Counted from the first letter of the stretch, positions 33,791 through 45,122 are shown. The stretch is DNA of 64,000 nucleotides from Petrosia ficiformis (GCA_947044365.1 OX345636.1:50338746-50402745), one strand, 5' to 3'. Numbers and translations: made by a program. Notes: a model not told the origin generated them from the letters alone.

Positions 33791-34674
33791 CATCACCTGT
33801 GATCATAACTAGCCAGCCCTAACAAAGCACTAAGGGTCTGGAAGATCTGTTGAAGCAGTCATCCTGTGTTTTTACCAGATATCAGGTGATCTCACTTTAC
33901 GTGGGAGGGGCTGACTACATGAGACTATTCCCATACCTGGTTGGCAAAGATGTTAACACATCTTTTCCTGTCAGAAAAGACTTTGATCTACTTCTCTTCT
34001 TGTGTTTCAAACCCTAGTTTACCAGTTGCTATAGGTAACCGACCGCCTCCACTTGAAATCCCTAGATATCTTGGTTCAACACAGATCTCCCATACCCTTC
34101 CCTGTCTTACACACACAAAATGACACAGGACTGGATAAGTTAACTTAATACACCCTCACAATTATAAACTGTGAACATCAAAGCAATAGCAATGATAAAA
34201 GTAAGGGTGCCATCATCCTATGCAGTATCATTGTACAGGCTATATCCTGTTTGTTACTATAAATAGTCCTGTATCACATGGTGATGAAAGAGTATTTTAT
34301 TTTTCAATGAATTTTTTCGGAGTTTCAAAGATTTTATTGATGCTTCACTTCCATTATTATTGAAAATTCTTTCAGTATATCTGGTAGTGTTATGATTTGT
34401 AATTACTTACAATTTTAAGTGTGCTTATTGAAGTAGATTCAACCCACCAGCACAAAACAGAAAACGTATCTTCCATGCATTGAAAAACACATCACCACCA
34501 ATGTCCACCCCCATTAAGTAAATTCATGTTTCATTCTTTTGGCTTTCATATTCATCCATATTTGATGGAGATAATTCAGTCAGATCTACTTTTCTCTTCT
34601 TCAGAAGTGGGATAGACTCAGGAATTAATCGAAACACTGGCTATTTCATTTGAAGTCCGAGAATCCTAGAATTA

Positions 34675-34678
<4 letters not shown>
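33791..34678. other. Non-coding interval
   Basis: No supported gene. Short AT-rich sequence without recognisable repeats or protein similarity. Confidence 0.4.

Positions 34679-34732
<54 letters not shown>
34679..34732 (+). repeat. (TA)n microsatellite
   Basis: About 27 uninterrupted TA units. Confidence 0.95.
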
Positions 34733-34739
<7 letters not shown>

Positions 34740-34873
34740 TAAATGATGTAAGCTTATCAAATCACTTAGTCTATCATAGCCAGACCCTCAGGATAAAAGA
34801 TGATGCTATTCACACCAACCTTGACAAATGACTGGACTCCTCTCCGATATGATATGTAAAGGCCTGTTTAACA

Positions 34874-34924
34874 CCTGCAAGATAATTGGTGGAGGGCGTA
34901 GTTCATGACCAATTATCTCAAGGG
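34874..34924. repeat. GC-capped hairpin, AAGATAATTGGT stem
   Basis: GCAAGATAATTGGT pairs with GACCAATTATCTC. The cap GGAGGGCGTAG is the complement of CTACGCCCTCC, matching the motif at 14345. Related to 14485-14560 and 54437-54537. Confidence 0.7.
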
Positions 34925-35582
34925 TGTTATATTGCTAATTGTTTATACCATGGTAACACAAAAGTATGCAATTAAATCGTAAAACTGTAGTAAGATATAT
35001 AATTGCTAACGTGATTATTTTTTCTTAGGACAAGCGACAGAATTCCTGAAATTTATATCCGAAATATGAATAGCCACAATGATTGTAAGGCGGCATGCAG
35101 CCAATGTTACCACAGTAAATTTATTTTGATTTGTCAGGGATTTGAGTCTGCTCAACTTAGCCTTTTGTACTTGCAATTATGATGAAATGGCAATTTGTAC
35201 ATGTTACTTCTTTGCAGTGGATGTTTCGCTGTTACCTTTCTGATTCTCTTTCAGAATTATTCGTGCAATTATATACTACAACGAAGATTACTAGAAATGT
35301 CTAACTCTTGCATGTTTGCTCAAGCAATCTTCTGAAATGAAGCTCAAGGGGGCATAGTAGCTTCGTTTTTCAATTTGGCCTACGAAGACCAGACATCCAT
35401 GTGTTATTTGCATTGATATTCAAACTTTACTATTATTGTAGAAAACATCAATAGAAGTTTGAAGAAACTGACTTCTGATTTTTTTGTACATTGTAGAAAT
35501 TCTTGTGTACTAACTCCATGCGCACGACTCGCCTACGCTTCCGGTTAATAATTTGTGATATAATTATTATTATAGTGTATAG

Positions 35583-35585
<3 letters not shown>

Positions 35586-35651
<66 letters not shown>
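35586..35651 (+). repeat. (TA)n microsatellite upstream of the coiled-coil gene
   Basis: About 33 TA units ending 57 bp before the ATG at 35708. Any effect on the promoter is unknown. Confidence 0.95.
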
Positions 35652-35654
<3 letters not shown>

Positions 35655-35707
35655 GGATTCTTTAAAACAGTTCACAACTTTACATATTGGGTTTGCTCTA
35701 AACGAAG

Positions 35708-37165
35708 ATGCCAAAGAATCACTGTAATAAATGTGGACGTGATTATGGAAATGCTGGATTTTTCGGGAGTGTAACAACAAATGTGGAGGAGTGTAGCAAT
35801 TGCGAAAATAAAAGACTTGAAAATGAAGCCGATATCGTGCGAATACAGCTGCAAATAGAAAATAATAAGTTAGAAGCAGATAAGCAAAGACTATCTGCGA
35901 AACAAATAGAACTAGCTAAGGCACAGGAAATGAAAGAATTAGAAATTGAAAAGGCCAGACTACTGCAAGAACTAGAAGCCAAAAGGTTAGAACATGCCCA
36001 AAACACAGAACTAGGCAAGGCACAGATAATGAAAGACTTAGAAATTAAAAAGGCTAGAGTGTCGAAGGATTTGGAAGAAAAGAAGATAGCATTAGATAGG
36101 GAAAAACAAGAACATGTCAGAAAAACAGATCACGAAAACGCCATAATAGAAGAAAAGAAGATAGAAGTAGAGAAAGAAAGAATACAAAAGCTGACAGAAA
36201 CAGAAGTTGAAAAGGCCAGAATGGTGAAGCAAATAGAAGAAAAGAAAATAGAAGCAGAGAAGGAAAGAGTAAAAAATTTGAGAAAAACAGATTTAGAAAA
36301 AGCAGAGAAATTTGGAAAAGTAGAAATGGATAAGGCTAGAATGAAGCAAGAATTGGACGAAAAGAAGCTTGAAGAAGAAAAGAACAGAGTGGAAAAAATG
36401 CACTTGGCAGAGCTTAACAAGGCACAGAAAGCTAAGGAAGCTGAAATCGAGAAAGCAAAACAAATAAAAGAAATAGAACTGCAAAAACAAGAGAATGAGA
36501 AGCAAATGCATAAAGATAAGTTAGTGCTGGCCGAAAAGGAATTGCAAGCACAAAAAGAGAAAGTAGAAAAATTGGTTAAAACTGATCTTGAAAAAACAGA
36601 AAAAATGAAAGAAGTAGAATTAGCAAAAATAAAACAAATGAAAGAAGCAGAATCAGAAAGAATAGAAAAAATAAAGGAAGTTTATTTGGAAAAACTAAGA
36701 AAAATAGAACAATCAGAGAAGGAGAAAAGAGAAGTAGATATAGAAAAAGCAAGGATGAAAAAGGAAACCGACATTGAACTAGCAGAAAAAGAATTGCAGA
36801 AAGTGAAAGTTAAGGTGGAAGAAACTGTTAAGATCGCAGAGATTACAAGAATTGAAGAGGAAAACAAAGAAAAGCTGAAAACAGAGGCGGAAATTAGAAG
36901 AGCAGAAATAAAAAAATATACATTTTTAAATACTATAAAAGAAAGAACTTCTACAACGAAAAAATTCCTTGATGCAGCAAAAGATGAAAAAGACAAAGAA
37001 GCTAAAATGGAGATTCTGAGAATGCTAGCAGGAGTTGTGAACCGTCCCACCACTGAAGCTATCACGGACGGGAGGAAAAGTGATCATGAAATGCGTAACC
37101 GCTTTTATGTAATCACAATATTGCTATTGCTTTTAATATTATATTTAACCAATGTACTGTTCTAG
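35708..37165 (+). CDS. Coiled-coil protein with N-terminal zinc-ribbon-like Cys pairs and C-terminal membrane anchor
   Basis: A 485-codon intronless frame. ATG at 35708 is chosen because the Cys pairs follow at once: CNKC (6-9) and CSNC about 20 residues later, a possible zinc-binding site. Residues ~38-415 are an almost uninterrupted Glu/Lys/Arg helix with repeats of roughly 35-40 residues built on patterns like LEKAEKFGKVEMDKARMKQ and KKLEEEKNRVEKM, so a long coiled coil or single alpha-helix. After a Ser/Thr-containing linker (STTKKFLDAAKDEKDKEAK) comes a hydrophobic end, FYVITILLLLLILYLTNVLF, at the very C-terminus: a tail-anchor-like membrane segment with the helix facing the cytosol. 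I know no family for it; a scaffold or tether role is guesswork. A truncated relative lies at 14731. Confidence 0.8.
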   Translation: MPKNHCNKCGRDYGNAGFFGSVTTNVEECSNCENKRLENEADIVRIQLQIENNKLEADKQRLSAKQIELAKAQEMKELEIEKARLLQELEAKRLEHAQNTELGKAQIMKDLEIKKARVSKDLEEKKIALDREKQEHVRKTDHENAIIEEKKIEVEKERIQKLTETEVEKARMVKQIEEKKIEAEKERVKNLRKTDLEKAEKFGKVEMDKARMKQELDEKKLEEEKNRVEKMHLAELNKAQKAKEAEIEKAKQIKEIELQKQENEKQMHKDKLVLAEKELQAQKEKVEKLVKTDLEKTEKMKEVELAKIKQMKEAESERIEKIKEVYLEKLRKIEQSEKEKREVDIEKARMKKETDIELAEKELQKVKVKVEETVKIAEITRIEEENKEKLKTEAEIRRAEIKKYTFLNTIKERTSTTKKFLDAAKDEKDKEAKMEILRMLAGVVNRPTTEAITDGRKSDHEMRNRFYVITILLLLLILYLTNVLF

Positions 37166-37451
37166 AAAACATTTTGTAGTCATATCATTGAAATATGTAA
37201 GTAAAATACATAGGGTTCCTGATGTAAATGGCCTAAGATGGCTTGTTTTAAATAGAAAATTGAGAATGAGTAAGCTTGTTGTGCTAAGAGACGATTTTTG
37301 TGGACAGAAAACGGTGATAAAACAAGTACAAAATGAAATAAGAGATTGCAAGGGCGGAAATACGAAGCTGAAAGAATTTTATTGTGTAATTATTTTTTCG
37401 GTCGAGAGACTGATAGCTCCACCCAGTTTCACATATCACGATCGTTGAATA

Positions 37452-37540
37452 ATGGCTAAAACCAACCCTGTCTCTCTCCCTTGTTACTATGATGAGTTAG
37501 ACATAGAAAAAGATGCTACAAACACGGACATCAAGAAAGC
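37452..37540 (+). CDS. First exon resembling the start of a J-domain
   Basis: ATG at 37452 followed by a 29-codon exon ending phase 2 at a good donor (GC|GTAAGT). The peptide MAKTNPVSLPCYYDELDIEK continues DATNTDIKKA, matching helices I-II of DnaJ domains (YYxxLgv...A...dIKKAY). A J-domain would continue with helix II, the HPD motif and helix III; I could not find an exon encoding HPD in the next few kb. Either that exon is very diverged or missed, or only the first half of the fold was kept. Its donor phase fits the exon at 38941. It starts 287 bp after the coiled-coil gene ends. Confidence 0.55.
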
Positions 37541-37586
37541 GTAAGTTTATTGTAACTGTAATAACCACAATTTGTTATAATAATAA

Positions 37587-37588
<2 letters not shown>

Positions 37589-37646
<58 letters not shown>
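37589..37646 (+). repeat. (TA)n microsatellite
   Basis: About 29 TA units in the putative first intron, next to the hairpin at 37659. Confidence 0.95.
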
Positions 37647-37649
<3 letters not shown>

Positions 37650-37658
37650 ATATATATA

Positions 37659-37806
37659 GTACACTTACAGGTCTTATATACAAAAATATAGACCCGAGGT
37701 TTAGTGTCCAAGGATGTGATATAGCCCGAGCCTGCGAGGGCTATATCACATCCGAGGACACTAAACCAAGGTTTTATATTGTTTTATATAAGAACTGTAA
37801 GTGTAC
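37659..37806. repeat. GC-capped hairpin element (GATATAGCCC family)
   Basis: Outer arms GTACACTTACAG/CTGTAAGTGTAC, middle arms GGTTTAGTGTCC/GGACACTAAACC, inner arms GGATGTGATATAGCCC/GGGCTATATCACATCC, cap GAGCCTGCGAG. Inner part the same as 17430-17575 and 61531-61684 but with different outer arms. Confidence 0.85.
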
Positions 37807-37964
37807 TATATACAATATATTGTATGCTGATAGATTAAAGATTCACAGGTCTATATACAAAAATATAAGACCTAACCACATCAAACGGTTGCCATGGTAG
37901 CATGCTATATATATATATATATATATGTATATATGTGACCGGCTCTGCAAAAACCAGTCTAGAT

Positions 37965-38130
37965 TTTAAAATTGTCTTTGTCTTACCTGAATAGAGCATT
38001 AAATTAGCTCTAGAATTATATATTATACATCCCAATCATATAAAAGACAAAGCTACAGCGAGCGATTAAACCATGGTAGTCACAAATACTGGAGAAAAAC
38101 GCTTAATTTTTTAACCATTAAAAGATGTTC
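37965..38130 (+). repeat. Dispersed repeat, copy 1 of 2
   Basis: ATTAGCTCTAGAATTATATA ... GATTAAACCATGGTAGTCAC ... GAGAAAAACGCTTAATTTTT matches 63308-63440 (ATTAGCTCTAGAATGATATA ... GGATTAAACTTTTGTAGTCA). Confidence 0.65.
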
Positions 38131-38940
38131 CCAAACGAATCAAAGGCTAAGCGCCCTAGCATTAATACACATGAACTATGACACAGACATTGATATAGAT
38201 AATGTATGGCAGATTATCTGTAATAAGCATCATAGAAGATTAGATATTTTCTAATTATTATTTTCCATTTTAATATGCTCAAATTATAATGTTAACGTAA
38301 GTTTATATTTAAATATGACTGTGACTCTATTGCAAGAAAGTGCAAATTATATGTTATTATGTGCCCTCTCAAATGCTCCAAAATGCATTAGAATCTCTCT
38401 GAGCACCTAGTTTTAAAAACTTTTTATGGGGGGGAACCCCAGGGATTTGTCATCCCCCTTTTCAGAACTCTGTGTACAAGCCTGATATCAATCATTTTTA
38501 GATGTTATTGCTATACTGCCTTATAGGCAGTCAACACATTGGTCTGGTGATGGTTTGGTAAAGACATAAGAGTGGTGCTGCCAGCATGTGCTGTGACTAA
38601 CATCAGAAAGTCATTTTTATTTTCAGCTTCTGTATACTGGTCAGTTTTATATTTCTTGATTTTTTACATGAAGACTGATAAGATAAATGGTGTAATGAAA
38701 AACAAAACTTATTGTGAGTCCTTTCAGAACTTAAAACACAAATTAGTACACTTAAATTAGTACACACAATTAGAAGTATAGACCTAAGGTAAATCTATGT
38801 GGTTTCACAAATTGAAAACAAAGCTAAACTATGGTTAAACTTGATCCCTAATTGAAATAACACTAATCGATTATTTACCCTTTGAAAATTATTATTCTTT
38901 TTATTTGCACTGTATTAATAGTATCTTTTTCAACAAACAG

Positions 38941-38997
38941 GGATACACTTACTGAAAATCAGTTTAGAACACCAGAACAACTTCATGATTGTTTCAG
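38941..38997 (+). CDS. Candidate micro-exon (type FxTPEQLHDCFR)
   Basis: 57 nt after CAACAAACAG, phase 2 in and out, donor GTTCAT (weak). Peptide DTLTENQFRTPEQLHDCFR. Same length and phases as the exon at 52198, whose peptide ends KSVEELNDLFR, and similar to 48637. I read it as one of three duplicated exons. Confidence 0.5.
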
Positions 38998-39164
38998 GTT
39001 CATTATCTGCATAATAATTATTATAATAATTATTGTAATAGTGTTTTAATTATGAACTGATAGTATGGTATTATTAGAAAACAGACTGCACTGTGATATT
39101 AATCCGTTGTGAAAATATTTTAGAACAAAAGTGGTATACAGAATACTTAGAAAGGCCAAGGAAG

Positions 39165-39565
39165 GATGATGAATAAGAATAAAAGTTCACAAGAATAATA
39201 AAAATATTAAAAACTAAAATAGTGTGTAGGGATATCAAAACCTTAAGAACACAGAGACAAGATTGGGATGGTACCTGAGCAGCAACATTAAACGCCACTT
39301 TCTTATAACAACCCTATGTACATAAGTATAGCTTTGTAAGTATATATACATGTAGCTAGAGTAAAAGCAAAACGCTTTTACTCTAGCTACATGTATATAT
39401 ACTTATATAGAGTTGTTATGTGATGTTTGATGTTGGAAGTGATGTTTAATTTATTTGCTAAAGTACCATCGCAATCTTGTTTCTGTGCTTTTTTGATTTT
39501 GATATCCTGCATGCTCTTTCATTTTTTAAAATATTTTTTATTATTATTCTTGTTTCAATTCCTTT
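39165..39565. mobile_element. Foldback element with long inverted arms
   Basis: Left arm features (GGATATCAAAACC, CACAGAGACAAGATTGGGAT, GGTACC, ATAACAAC) reappear inverted on the right (GTTGTTATG, AAAGTACCATCGCAATCTTG, GATTTTGATATCC). Arms are about 160 bp, diverged, around the perfect palindrome 39337-39405. A second, shorter copy is at 50505-50735. No coding sequence. Confidence 0.7.
39337..39405. repeat. Perfect palindrome, 32-bp arms
   Basis: TAAGTATATATACATGTAGC plus TAGAGTAAAAGC, 5-nt loop AAAAC, then the exact reverse complement. It lies at the centre of the foldback element, where the 50505-50735 copy has only weak symmetry. Confidence 0.9.
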
Positions 39566-40842
39566 TTAAACAATTATAATAGTTTGTTATTAAATTGTTG
39601 AAGTACATCATTTCTGTTTTGTCCAATGAATCAATACCTCAGTCTTTTGTGCATTGCTGTATCAAATATGTCTGTTTCACTTGCAACACTATTATTTCTT
39701 GTTGGAATAAGGTGTCCAGAACGATACTGTACCCAACATTTTCTGTAGAGTTCTTATTCCAAGGGTGTGGTTACATACAAAATGGCATTATTCATGAGAA
39801 AATGCTATAAAGTGGTTGAAAGTATTTGTTGACTAGGTTAATAAACAACTTTGTTCAGAATCTCCTTTAATGACAACAGTCCTTTGTGATCTTTTTCTGT
39901 TCTATTATACTGTAGTCGACTTATAATTATGTTGACTGGGTCATATTCCAAAGTTTTAATGAAAGAAAAACGGCTCCACATGACATTTCAGTTTTTCAGC
40001 CTTCTTTGAGGGAGATAGCTCTACATGATGTTTCAGCTTTTTCAAATGAGACACCCGAAGATTGCTATAAAGTCAAAACATGGAGCTGTTATTCATTAAT
40101 TAAAATTTTGGAATGATTATGATCCAGTCCACAAAACTATAAGAACAGAAAGACAATTGTTCCATGGAATTTAACTAATAATAAATTTGTATTTGTGCTA
40201 AACCCATTTTGATACCTCTTGTAATGTAGAAATATATTTTGGTTGAAACGATACAAGATGAACCATCTTGTAGCTTTGCGACTCTATGGTTCACTACTTT
40301 ATATCAAATAAGTTCTATCATAGTGAAGAAGGAAAAACAGTTGATCAATGTAATAATAAGAGTGCATTAAATTATTACACGAGGGGTTGGTTCTAGTAAA
40401 TTCTAAGTGAATGAAACTTAGTGAAATATATACATATGTAGGTGCCTGCAGGCCTGGACATTGCCAGGTACGTTTTTGAATTCATCATTAAACAAAATTT
40501 ATGAATGAAAATATGTGAGCAGAGTGTTTAAATTACAGAAATGTAACTCTCGCAGTATTCATGCTGGAAAGAGTTGCTAAGTAAACCATTTTTGTAAATT
40601 TATGAAGCAGGAAGACAGCAAGGTGAGCACTTTGAAAGTTCAGTAGTCCAGACAGCCAACACCCACATCTTCACATTTTAAGTATCAGTGCCTTTTAACT
40701 TACGTATTAAGTTTGACAGAAGATCTTCTAAGAAAACCATAGATACAAAAAGCATGTTTGGTTAGCTACAAGAAAGTCAGTAGCAATGCCCACATTTAGC
40801 GTCTGTACAGCTGTAGCTATCAATGTTGTGCTACTTTTAACC
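39566..40842. other. Non-coding interval
   Basis: No supported gene or clear repeat. AT-rich; probably intronic if the flanking micro-exons belong to one gene. Confidence 0.4.
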
Positions 40843-41798
40843 TTAATTAACGCCAAAGCAATTAATATAATTGACCACACCCATCATTAAACTGCATAGA
40901 GACAACATCAATTTCACTCGCATCCCATCTTTAATCATGTTGGATTGGGTTGTGCTCATCATGATGAAGGTCTCTCTGCTTCTGACAGAGAACAGCGGTG
41001 GATTTTTTGAGTGGTAGAAATGGCTTACCAAACGCTTTGCTCGACCTAAAGCTCTGGCTAACTCAGGAACCTCCATTGCCTTTTGGACTCCTAACTGAAG
41101 AGGGTGAGCAAAGCATCCTACAATAGGCTGGTTTAGATTTTCAAGTGCTAAAACTATGTTTCTAGCATTTTCTGTAGTAGCCCTACTTATAGACTAGTCA
41201 CAGGTAACCGCCAGCAAGAAAGCATTGCTTCTAGGCATATGGCTAAATTGTTGGCAGTTTGGTCACTTGTACATTCAGCATTCTCTAAGAGATGACAATG
41301 TACCCACTGGGAATCAATATAATGAACTGTAAGACAGATATAGCTGAGTTTTGCTTGAGACTCCATCCAAAGTAAAAGCAAAGTACTGCAGTTCTGTTGC
41401 AATTGCTTTTACAATTTGGTCTTTTCTTTTTCATAAAGCTCAGGCATGTAGTGACGAGTGATAGTTGTCTGGTTGGGAGCATATGCCAAAATCCAGGGTC
41501 ATTATTTTAAAGGAAGCATGTCCTTTGCTGCACAGTAACATATCGAGTCTGTTAATGATTGCCATCTTGAGGAACTCTTTGGTATTGGAGAGAGCTGTTC
41601 AAAATCCTCTGCAATAGAGCGCTCTATTGCAGAGGGTTTTGAACAGCTCTTTCTTACACTACTTGGAATGAACGCTCCTTCTCTTCTTGTCGCTCTCTAA
41701 AAACTTTCCATCACATGCTGGAAACCCAAAAACCTCCAGACAGGACCGTTAGCCTTCTCTATTGGCAGAAACTCAGTTATGGAACTACTACTAGCCAT
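40843..41798 (-). pseudogene. hAT (ZBED-like) transposase pseudogene
   Basis: Minus strand from ATG at 41798: MASSSSITEFLPIEKA then PVWRFLGFPA and SVHSK-stop-CKKE, a decayed BED zinc finger. Later LSYICLTVHYIDSQWVHC, then ATTENARNIVLALENLNQP, then VGCFAHPLQLGVQKAMEVPE and LARALGRAKRLVSHFYHS, the RNase H-fold region of ZBED-type hAT transposases. Several frameshifts and stops, a palindrome inserted in the finger region, and no C-terminal dimerisation block. A dead transposase copy, probably within the host gene's intron. Confidence 0.8.
41591..41650. repeat. 60-bp palindrome inside the hAT pseudogene
   Basis: AGAGCTGTTCAAAATCCTCT then GCAATAGAGC, followed with no spacer by the reverse complement, one mismatch in 30 pairs. 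It interrupts the BED-finger region of the transposase. Confidence 0.9.
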
Positions 41799-42229
41799 GA
41801 TACACAACCAGATTTTCAATGTGAATTTTATCACATGGACAGCATTTGCGCATGCACAATGTTATCTTGATAAAACAACTCATGTTATTGTTATCGTGAT
41901 AGTAAACCATGTTAATAAGTCTCAATAAAAAAAACTCTAATGAATAGTAAAACCAGTAAATGATAATTGCCATATCGCGATAATTGCACAGGCCTACTTT
42001 GTATGTCACCTTTCAAATTTATGTTTTGCCCCTTCTCAACAAACTGTGTTAATGAAACCCTGATGAGTATTGAATGTTTCACCAATTCTACAAATGCTTC
42101 TTTACATGGACAAGTAACTAGACTCTGGTTCAATATTCAATTCACTACTTGGAATGAACGCTCCTCCTCTTTGAAGTTGTTTGAAGTTGTTTGGCAATAT
42201 TATTATGTACCATGATACCCCTGTAAGCC

Positions 42230-42830
42230 TGTATAAGGTTTTTCAAGTTTAAGTTGTGCCCCGGTTTCCTCAGCAAATTTTGTTAATGAAAGCCTCAACA
42301 ATTCTATAGCTGGAATGCTTCTTCTTAACGTGGACAATGGCTGCTTTTTTCTCTGGTTCTTGTCTGATGCCATCTTGGTCAATTAAATGGCCATTGAAAT
42401 TAACTTAACTCTGATTTAATATTCATTTCTCTGAGTTCAGTGTTACTCCAGCTTTCTCAAGTCCGCATAGTACTCCATTATTATGCTTGTCTTCAGTGGT
42501 ATTTACCAAACAGATTGCTGAACTAGCATTTCATTAATTGTGGAAAGAGGGTGAGGCTCTCATAACACTTGTTTTCAGTCTGCACAAATATGCACCTTTT
42601 CAAATATTTTTAGTATGACAACCATGCCTGCACACCATGATGTAACATCATTAACTTCCATATCACCTTTAATAACTTCATATGATTCAGTTTATTTGGT
42701 TCACTGGAAGAGAAATTCGACACCTGTAGTACAAGATGAACGGCTTCACATATTTATGTTCGACACAGGTCTCCTTCAACTTACCAAATCCAGTGAATAA
42801 TCAGACAAACGTCCTGTGATGTCAGAGCTG
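42230..42830 (-). pseudogene. Ty3/gypsy reverse transcriptase remnant
   Basis: On the minus strand three frames in turn give SWCAGMVVILKIFEKVHICA, then EPHPLSTINEMLVQQ, and later TKMASDKNQRKK with LRRSIPAIELLRLSLTKFAE, matching the CAGMVVVPK...RICVD, EPHPLPTIDEML and post-YLDD regions of gypsy RT. The YxDD segment itself is missing and stops and frameshifts are frequent. A short, old fragment. Confidence 0.7.
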
Positions 42831-44084
42831 TCTTGTATCTCGTCAACTTACATGATGAGGTATAAACGTTTTGTAGGTGGCAAACCTAAAAGAATGTTCC
42901 ATAGTCCATCAGGGACTTGCCATGTGAGAGTGTACCTTTGAATTGTACAATGATTAGAAGAAGTTGTTTATTAGGTCAACAATCTCTTGAAGGTTGGTTG
43001 CATGTAATGATGTGAATGTCTATTTCAAGATAACAGTCACTTCTGTTCCCATCACCTATGAGAAGCGCAGCAGCTGAAAAATAATGCAACCCCTAGAATA
43101 GCTATATTTTCAGTAACAACTATTTCGTATCATATTCTGGTATATAGTAGTCATTTAGTGCATGTAAATATGTCTAAATGGTATGAGGGGAAGCTTCTTT
43201 GTGTGTCCTAAACTCCCAAGGTTCATGAGGGTGTGTATTGGGTGACTCGCTCTATTCACTATCATTCTGAATGTGACTTTTGAAATGGGCTGTCTCAAAG
43301 ATGCTCACTTTAATAAAATCACGATCTTGTAGGACCAAAACATAGGCTGCATAGCGCTTTCTTATTTATCTCTAATGTTAGTCAAGATGAGTGTCTTTAG
43401 AGTGGCTCCCATACCTGTCTTCCTCATTATAAATTCCTGTCCATTTTTTGGATGAATACCATGATATTCCATTGATTAACTTTACTTAGAAAGTAAATTT
43501 ACTAACTTTTTCTTACAATAAAATCACTAACCAGGATCAGTGTCTTTATAATATGAACCATAACACTCCATCCAATTTTAAAGTCATTGTATCAAACTTT
43601 CAGATGACATAACATTTGAATTAATAAGTGAGTGTAGCAATTTAAAAATGATCGTGTGATTTGAATGTCACCATGGATCACATTGAACAATCAAATCCTC
43701 CTAATCGAGACCTTTGACCGAAGTCAGTGAATATTATGTATATGATACTGTTTATGATAATTGAGAATAGTGATAATTATAGGAATGTTGAATAGGGAGC
43801 ATTGTGGTCAATATTATCATCATAAGCGTATCTGGACCCGGGCAATGCCGGGTTGCTGCTCTCTGATCGACATTTGTTATTGTCATAAATTAATTTTGTT
43901 AAATTATTATTATGCATAATATCACACCCACACAAGTCATTAACCACAAGAAGCCCCATGTGCATGTTGTCAGCAGTTCAGAAGTCCTAAAAATGTAACA
44001 AAGTATCTGTAGTAGGCTCGACTTGAAGATGAAGGTCAGTCAGGGATAAACATAGAAAATGATGTAACAATAGTTGAATTTTAG
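42831..44084. other. Non-coding interval
   Basis: No supported coding sequence. 43830-43855 has CGGGCAATGCCGGGTTG, a small GC-rich inverted motif in AT-rich DNA. Confidence 0.4.
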
Positions 44085-44317
44085 CTCCAACAGCTGATGA
44101 TCATGACTCTGGTGATAATGATGGTGAAAACGTTCAGGAGGAGTCAGGTCATCAAGACAATAACAACAGTTCATCCAATCATGAGAATGCATCAGTTGCA
44201 TGTTGTTTCCTGGAAGAGAGAGAGCTTGTTCATTTTAAAGGGTTGATAGTAGCTGTATCATTGTATCTACTGGGTCAGTCAGCTTTGACCAGTGGCAGTG
44301 ATAGCAATTCACACTAA
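44085..44317 (+). CDS. Candidate terminal exon, acidic/Asn-rich with hydrophobic tail
   Basis: Acceptor GAATTTTAG at 44084, phase 1 in, then 77 codons including TAA at 44315-44317. The peptide is acidic and polar (DDHDSGDNDGENVQEESG, NNNSSSNHENAS) followed by ERELVHFKG and a short hydrophobic stretch LIVAVSLYLLGQSALT. The TAA and last codons lie inside the 44-bp palindrome at 44307-44350, so the present end may be a by-product of that palindrome. Its phase does not fit the neighbouring exon chain, so it would belong to another transcript or be a false exon. Confidence 0.35.
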
Positions 44318-44350
44318 CAAGTAGTAGTACTACTACTTGTTAGTGTGAAT
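44307..44350. repeat. Perfect 44-bp palindrome
   Basis: ATTCACACTAACAAGTAGTAG, TA, then the exact reverse complement. No spacer beyond 2 bp. Confidence 0.92.
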
Positions 44351-45122
44351 CACGTATTTGTATAGTATTGCATACTCATTGTATCATGCTCATTTTCAAG
44401 CTTATGTGAGTAGCTAGTGACAGTAGAACTATTGTAGTTGCAATGCTGCTCTTTGTTGAGAACGAGGAGGAAATAGGTATAACTGTTCAAAGTTTGGGTG
44501 TGTCCAGAGTTACCCGCAATTACCTTACGTATTAATTATTATTAATTATTAGGCCTAACAATTATTAATAAACTCATGAATTTTTAATTTGCCCTGGTAT
44601 CTTCTAAACAACAGATACGCCTATGATTATCATCATGATTATTGTTGTTGGGAATACACTCAGTAGTGAACACATGTACATAGTAAATACTTTATCTTAA
44701 TGTATACTTTCCCTTTGTTAGCTAATATTTGTCACTGATCAGTATTTGAACTCACAAAAGCACTATAATTACTCTTTCACCAGGTCCATAGACAGTAGTT
44801 TAAAGAGGGTGTTCAAGATTATTGTTTGTGGAGAGTGCATCAGCACATACAACTGCTTTAGATGATCGTGCACAGTTCACATGAGCACACCAAAAATATC
44901 ACTGTGCATTTTATTTAATACATGTACATGAACATGTAGTTGCAAATTAGTATTATCTTTCTAAAAAGGCAGGTTTGGCTGAACTATCTTGAACCCAACC
45001 CCACCCCCCCTCTCTACCTACCTACAGTCCTGATTATATAATGACTTGGTTGTGTGTTACATGTAATTTAATTACTTTTTTCTCAATAGTTATTAAATTC
45101 TTATCAATTTTAATTCTTCTAG

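Noticed and set aside
35743..37065. Several Ser/Phe-rich frames on the minus strand opposite the coiled-coil gene
   Set aside because: They are antisense shadows of Glu/Lys codons (TTC, TCT, TTT), not independent genes.
37152..37448. 98-codon plus-strand frame overlapping the end of the coiled-coil gene
   Set aside because: It starts inside the C-terminal codons in another frame, has no domain or second copy, and most likely lies in the 3' untranslated region.
38180..38252. Possible exon after ACACAG with open frame to a stop
   Set aside because: No donor, no J-domain continuation and no similarity; judged chance.
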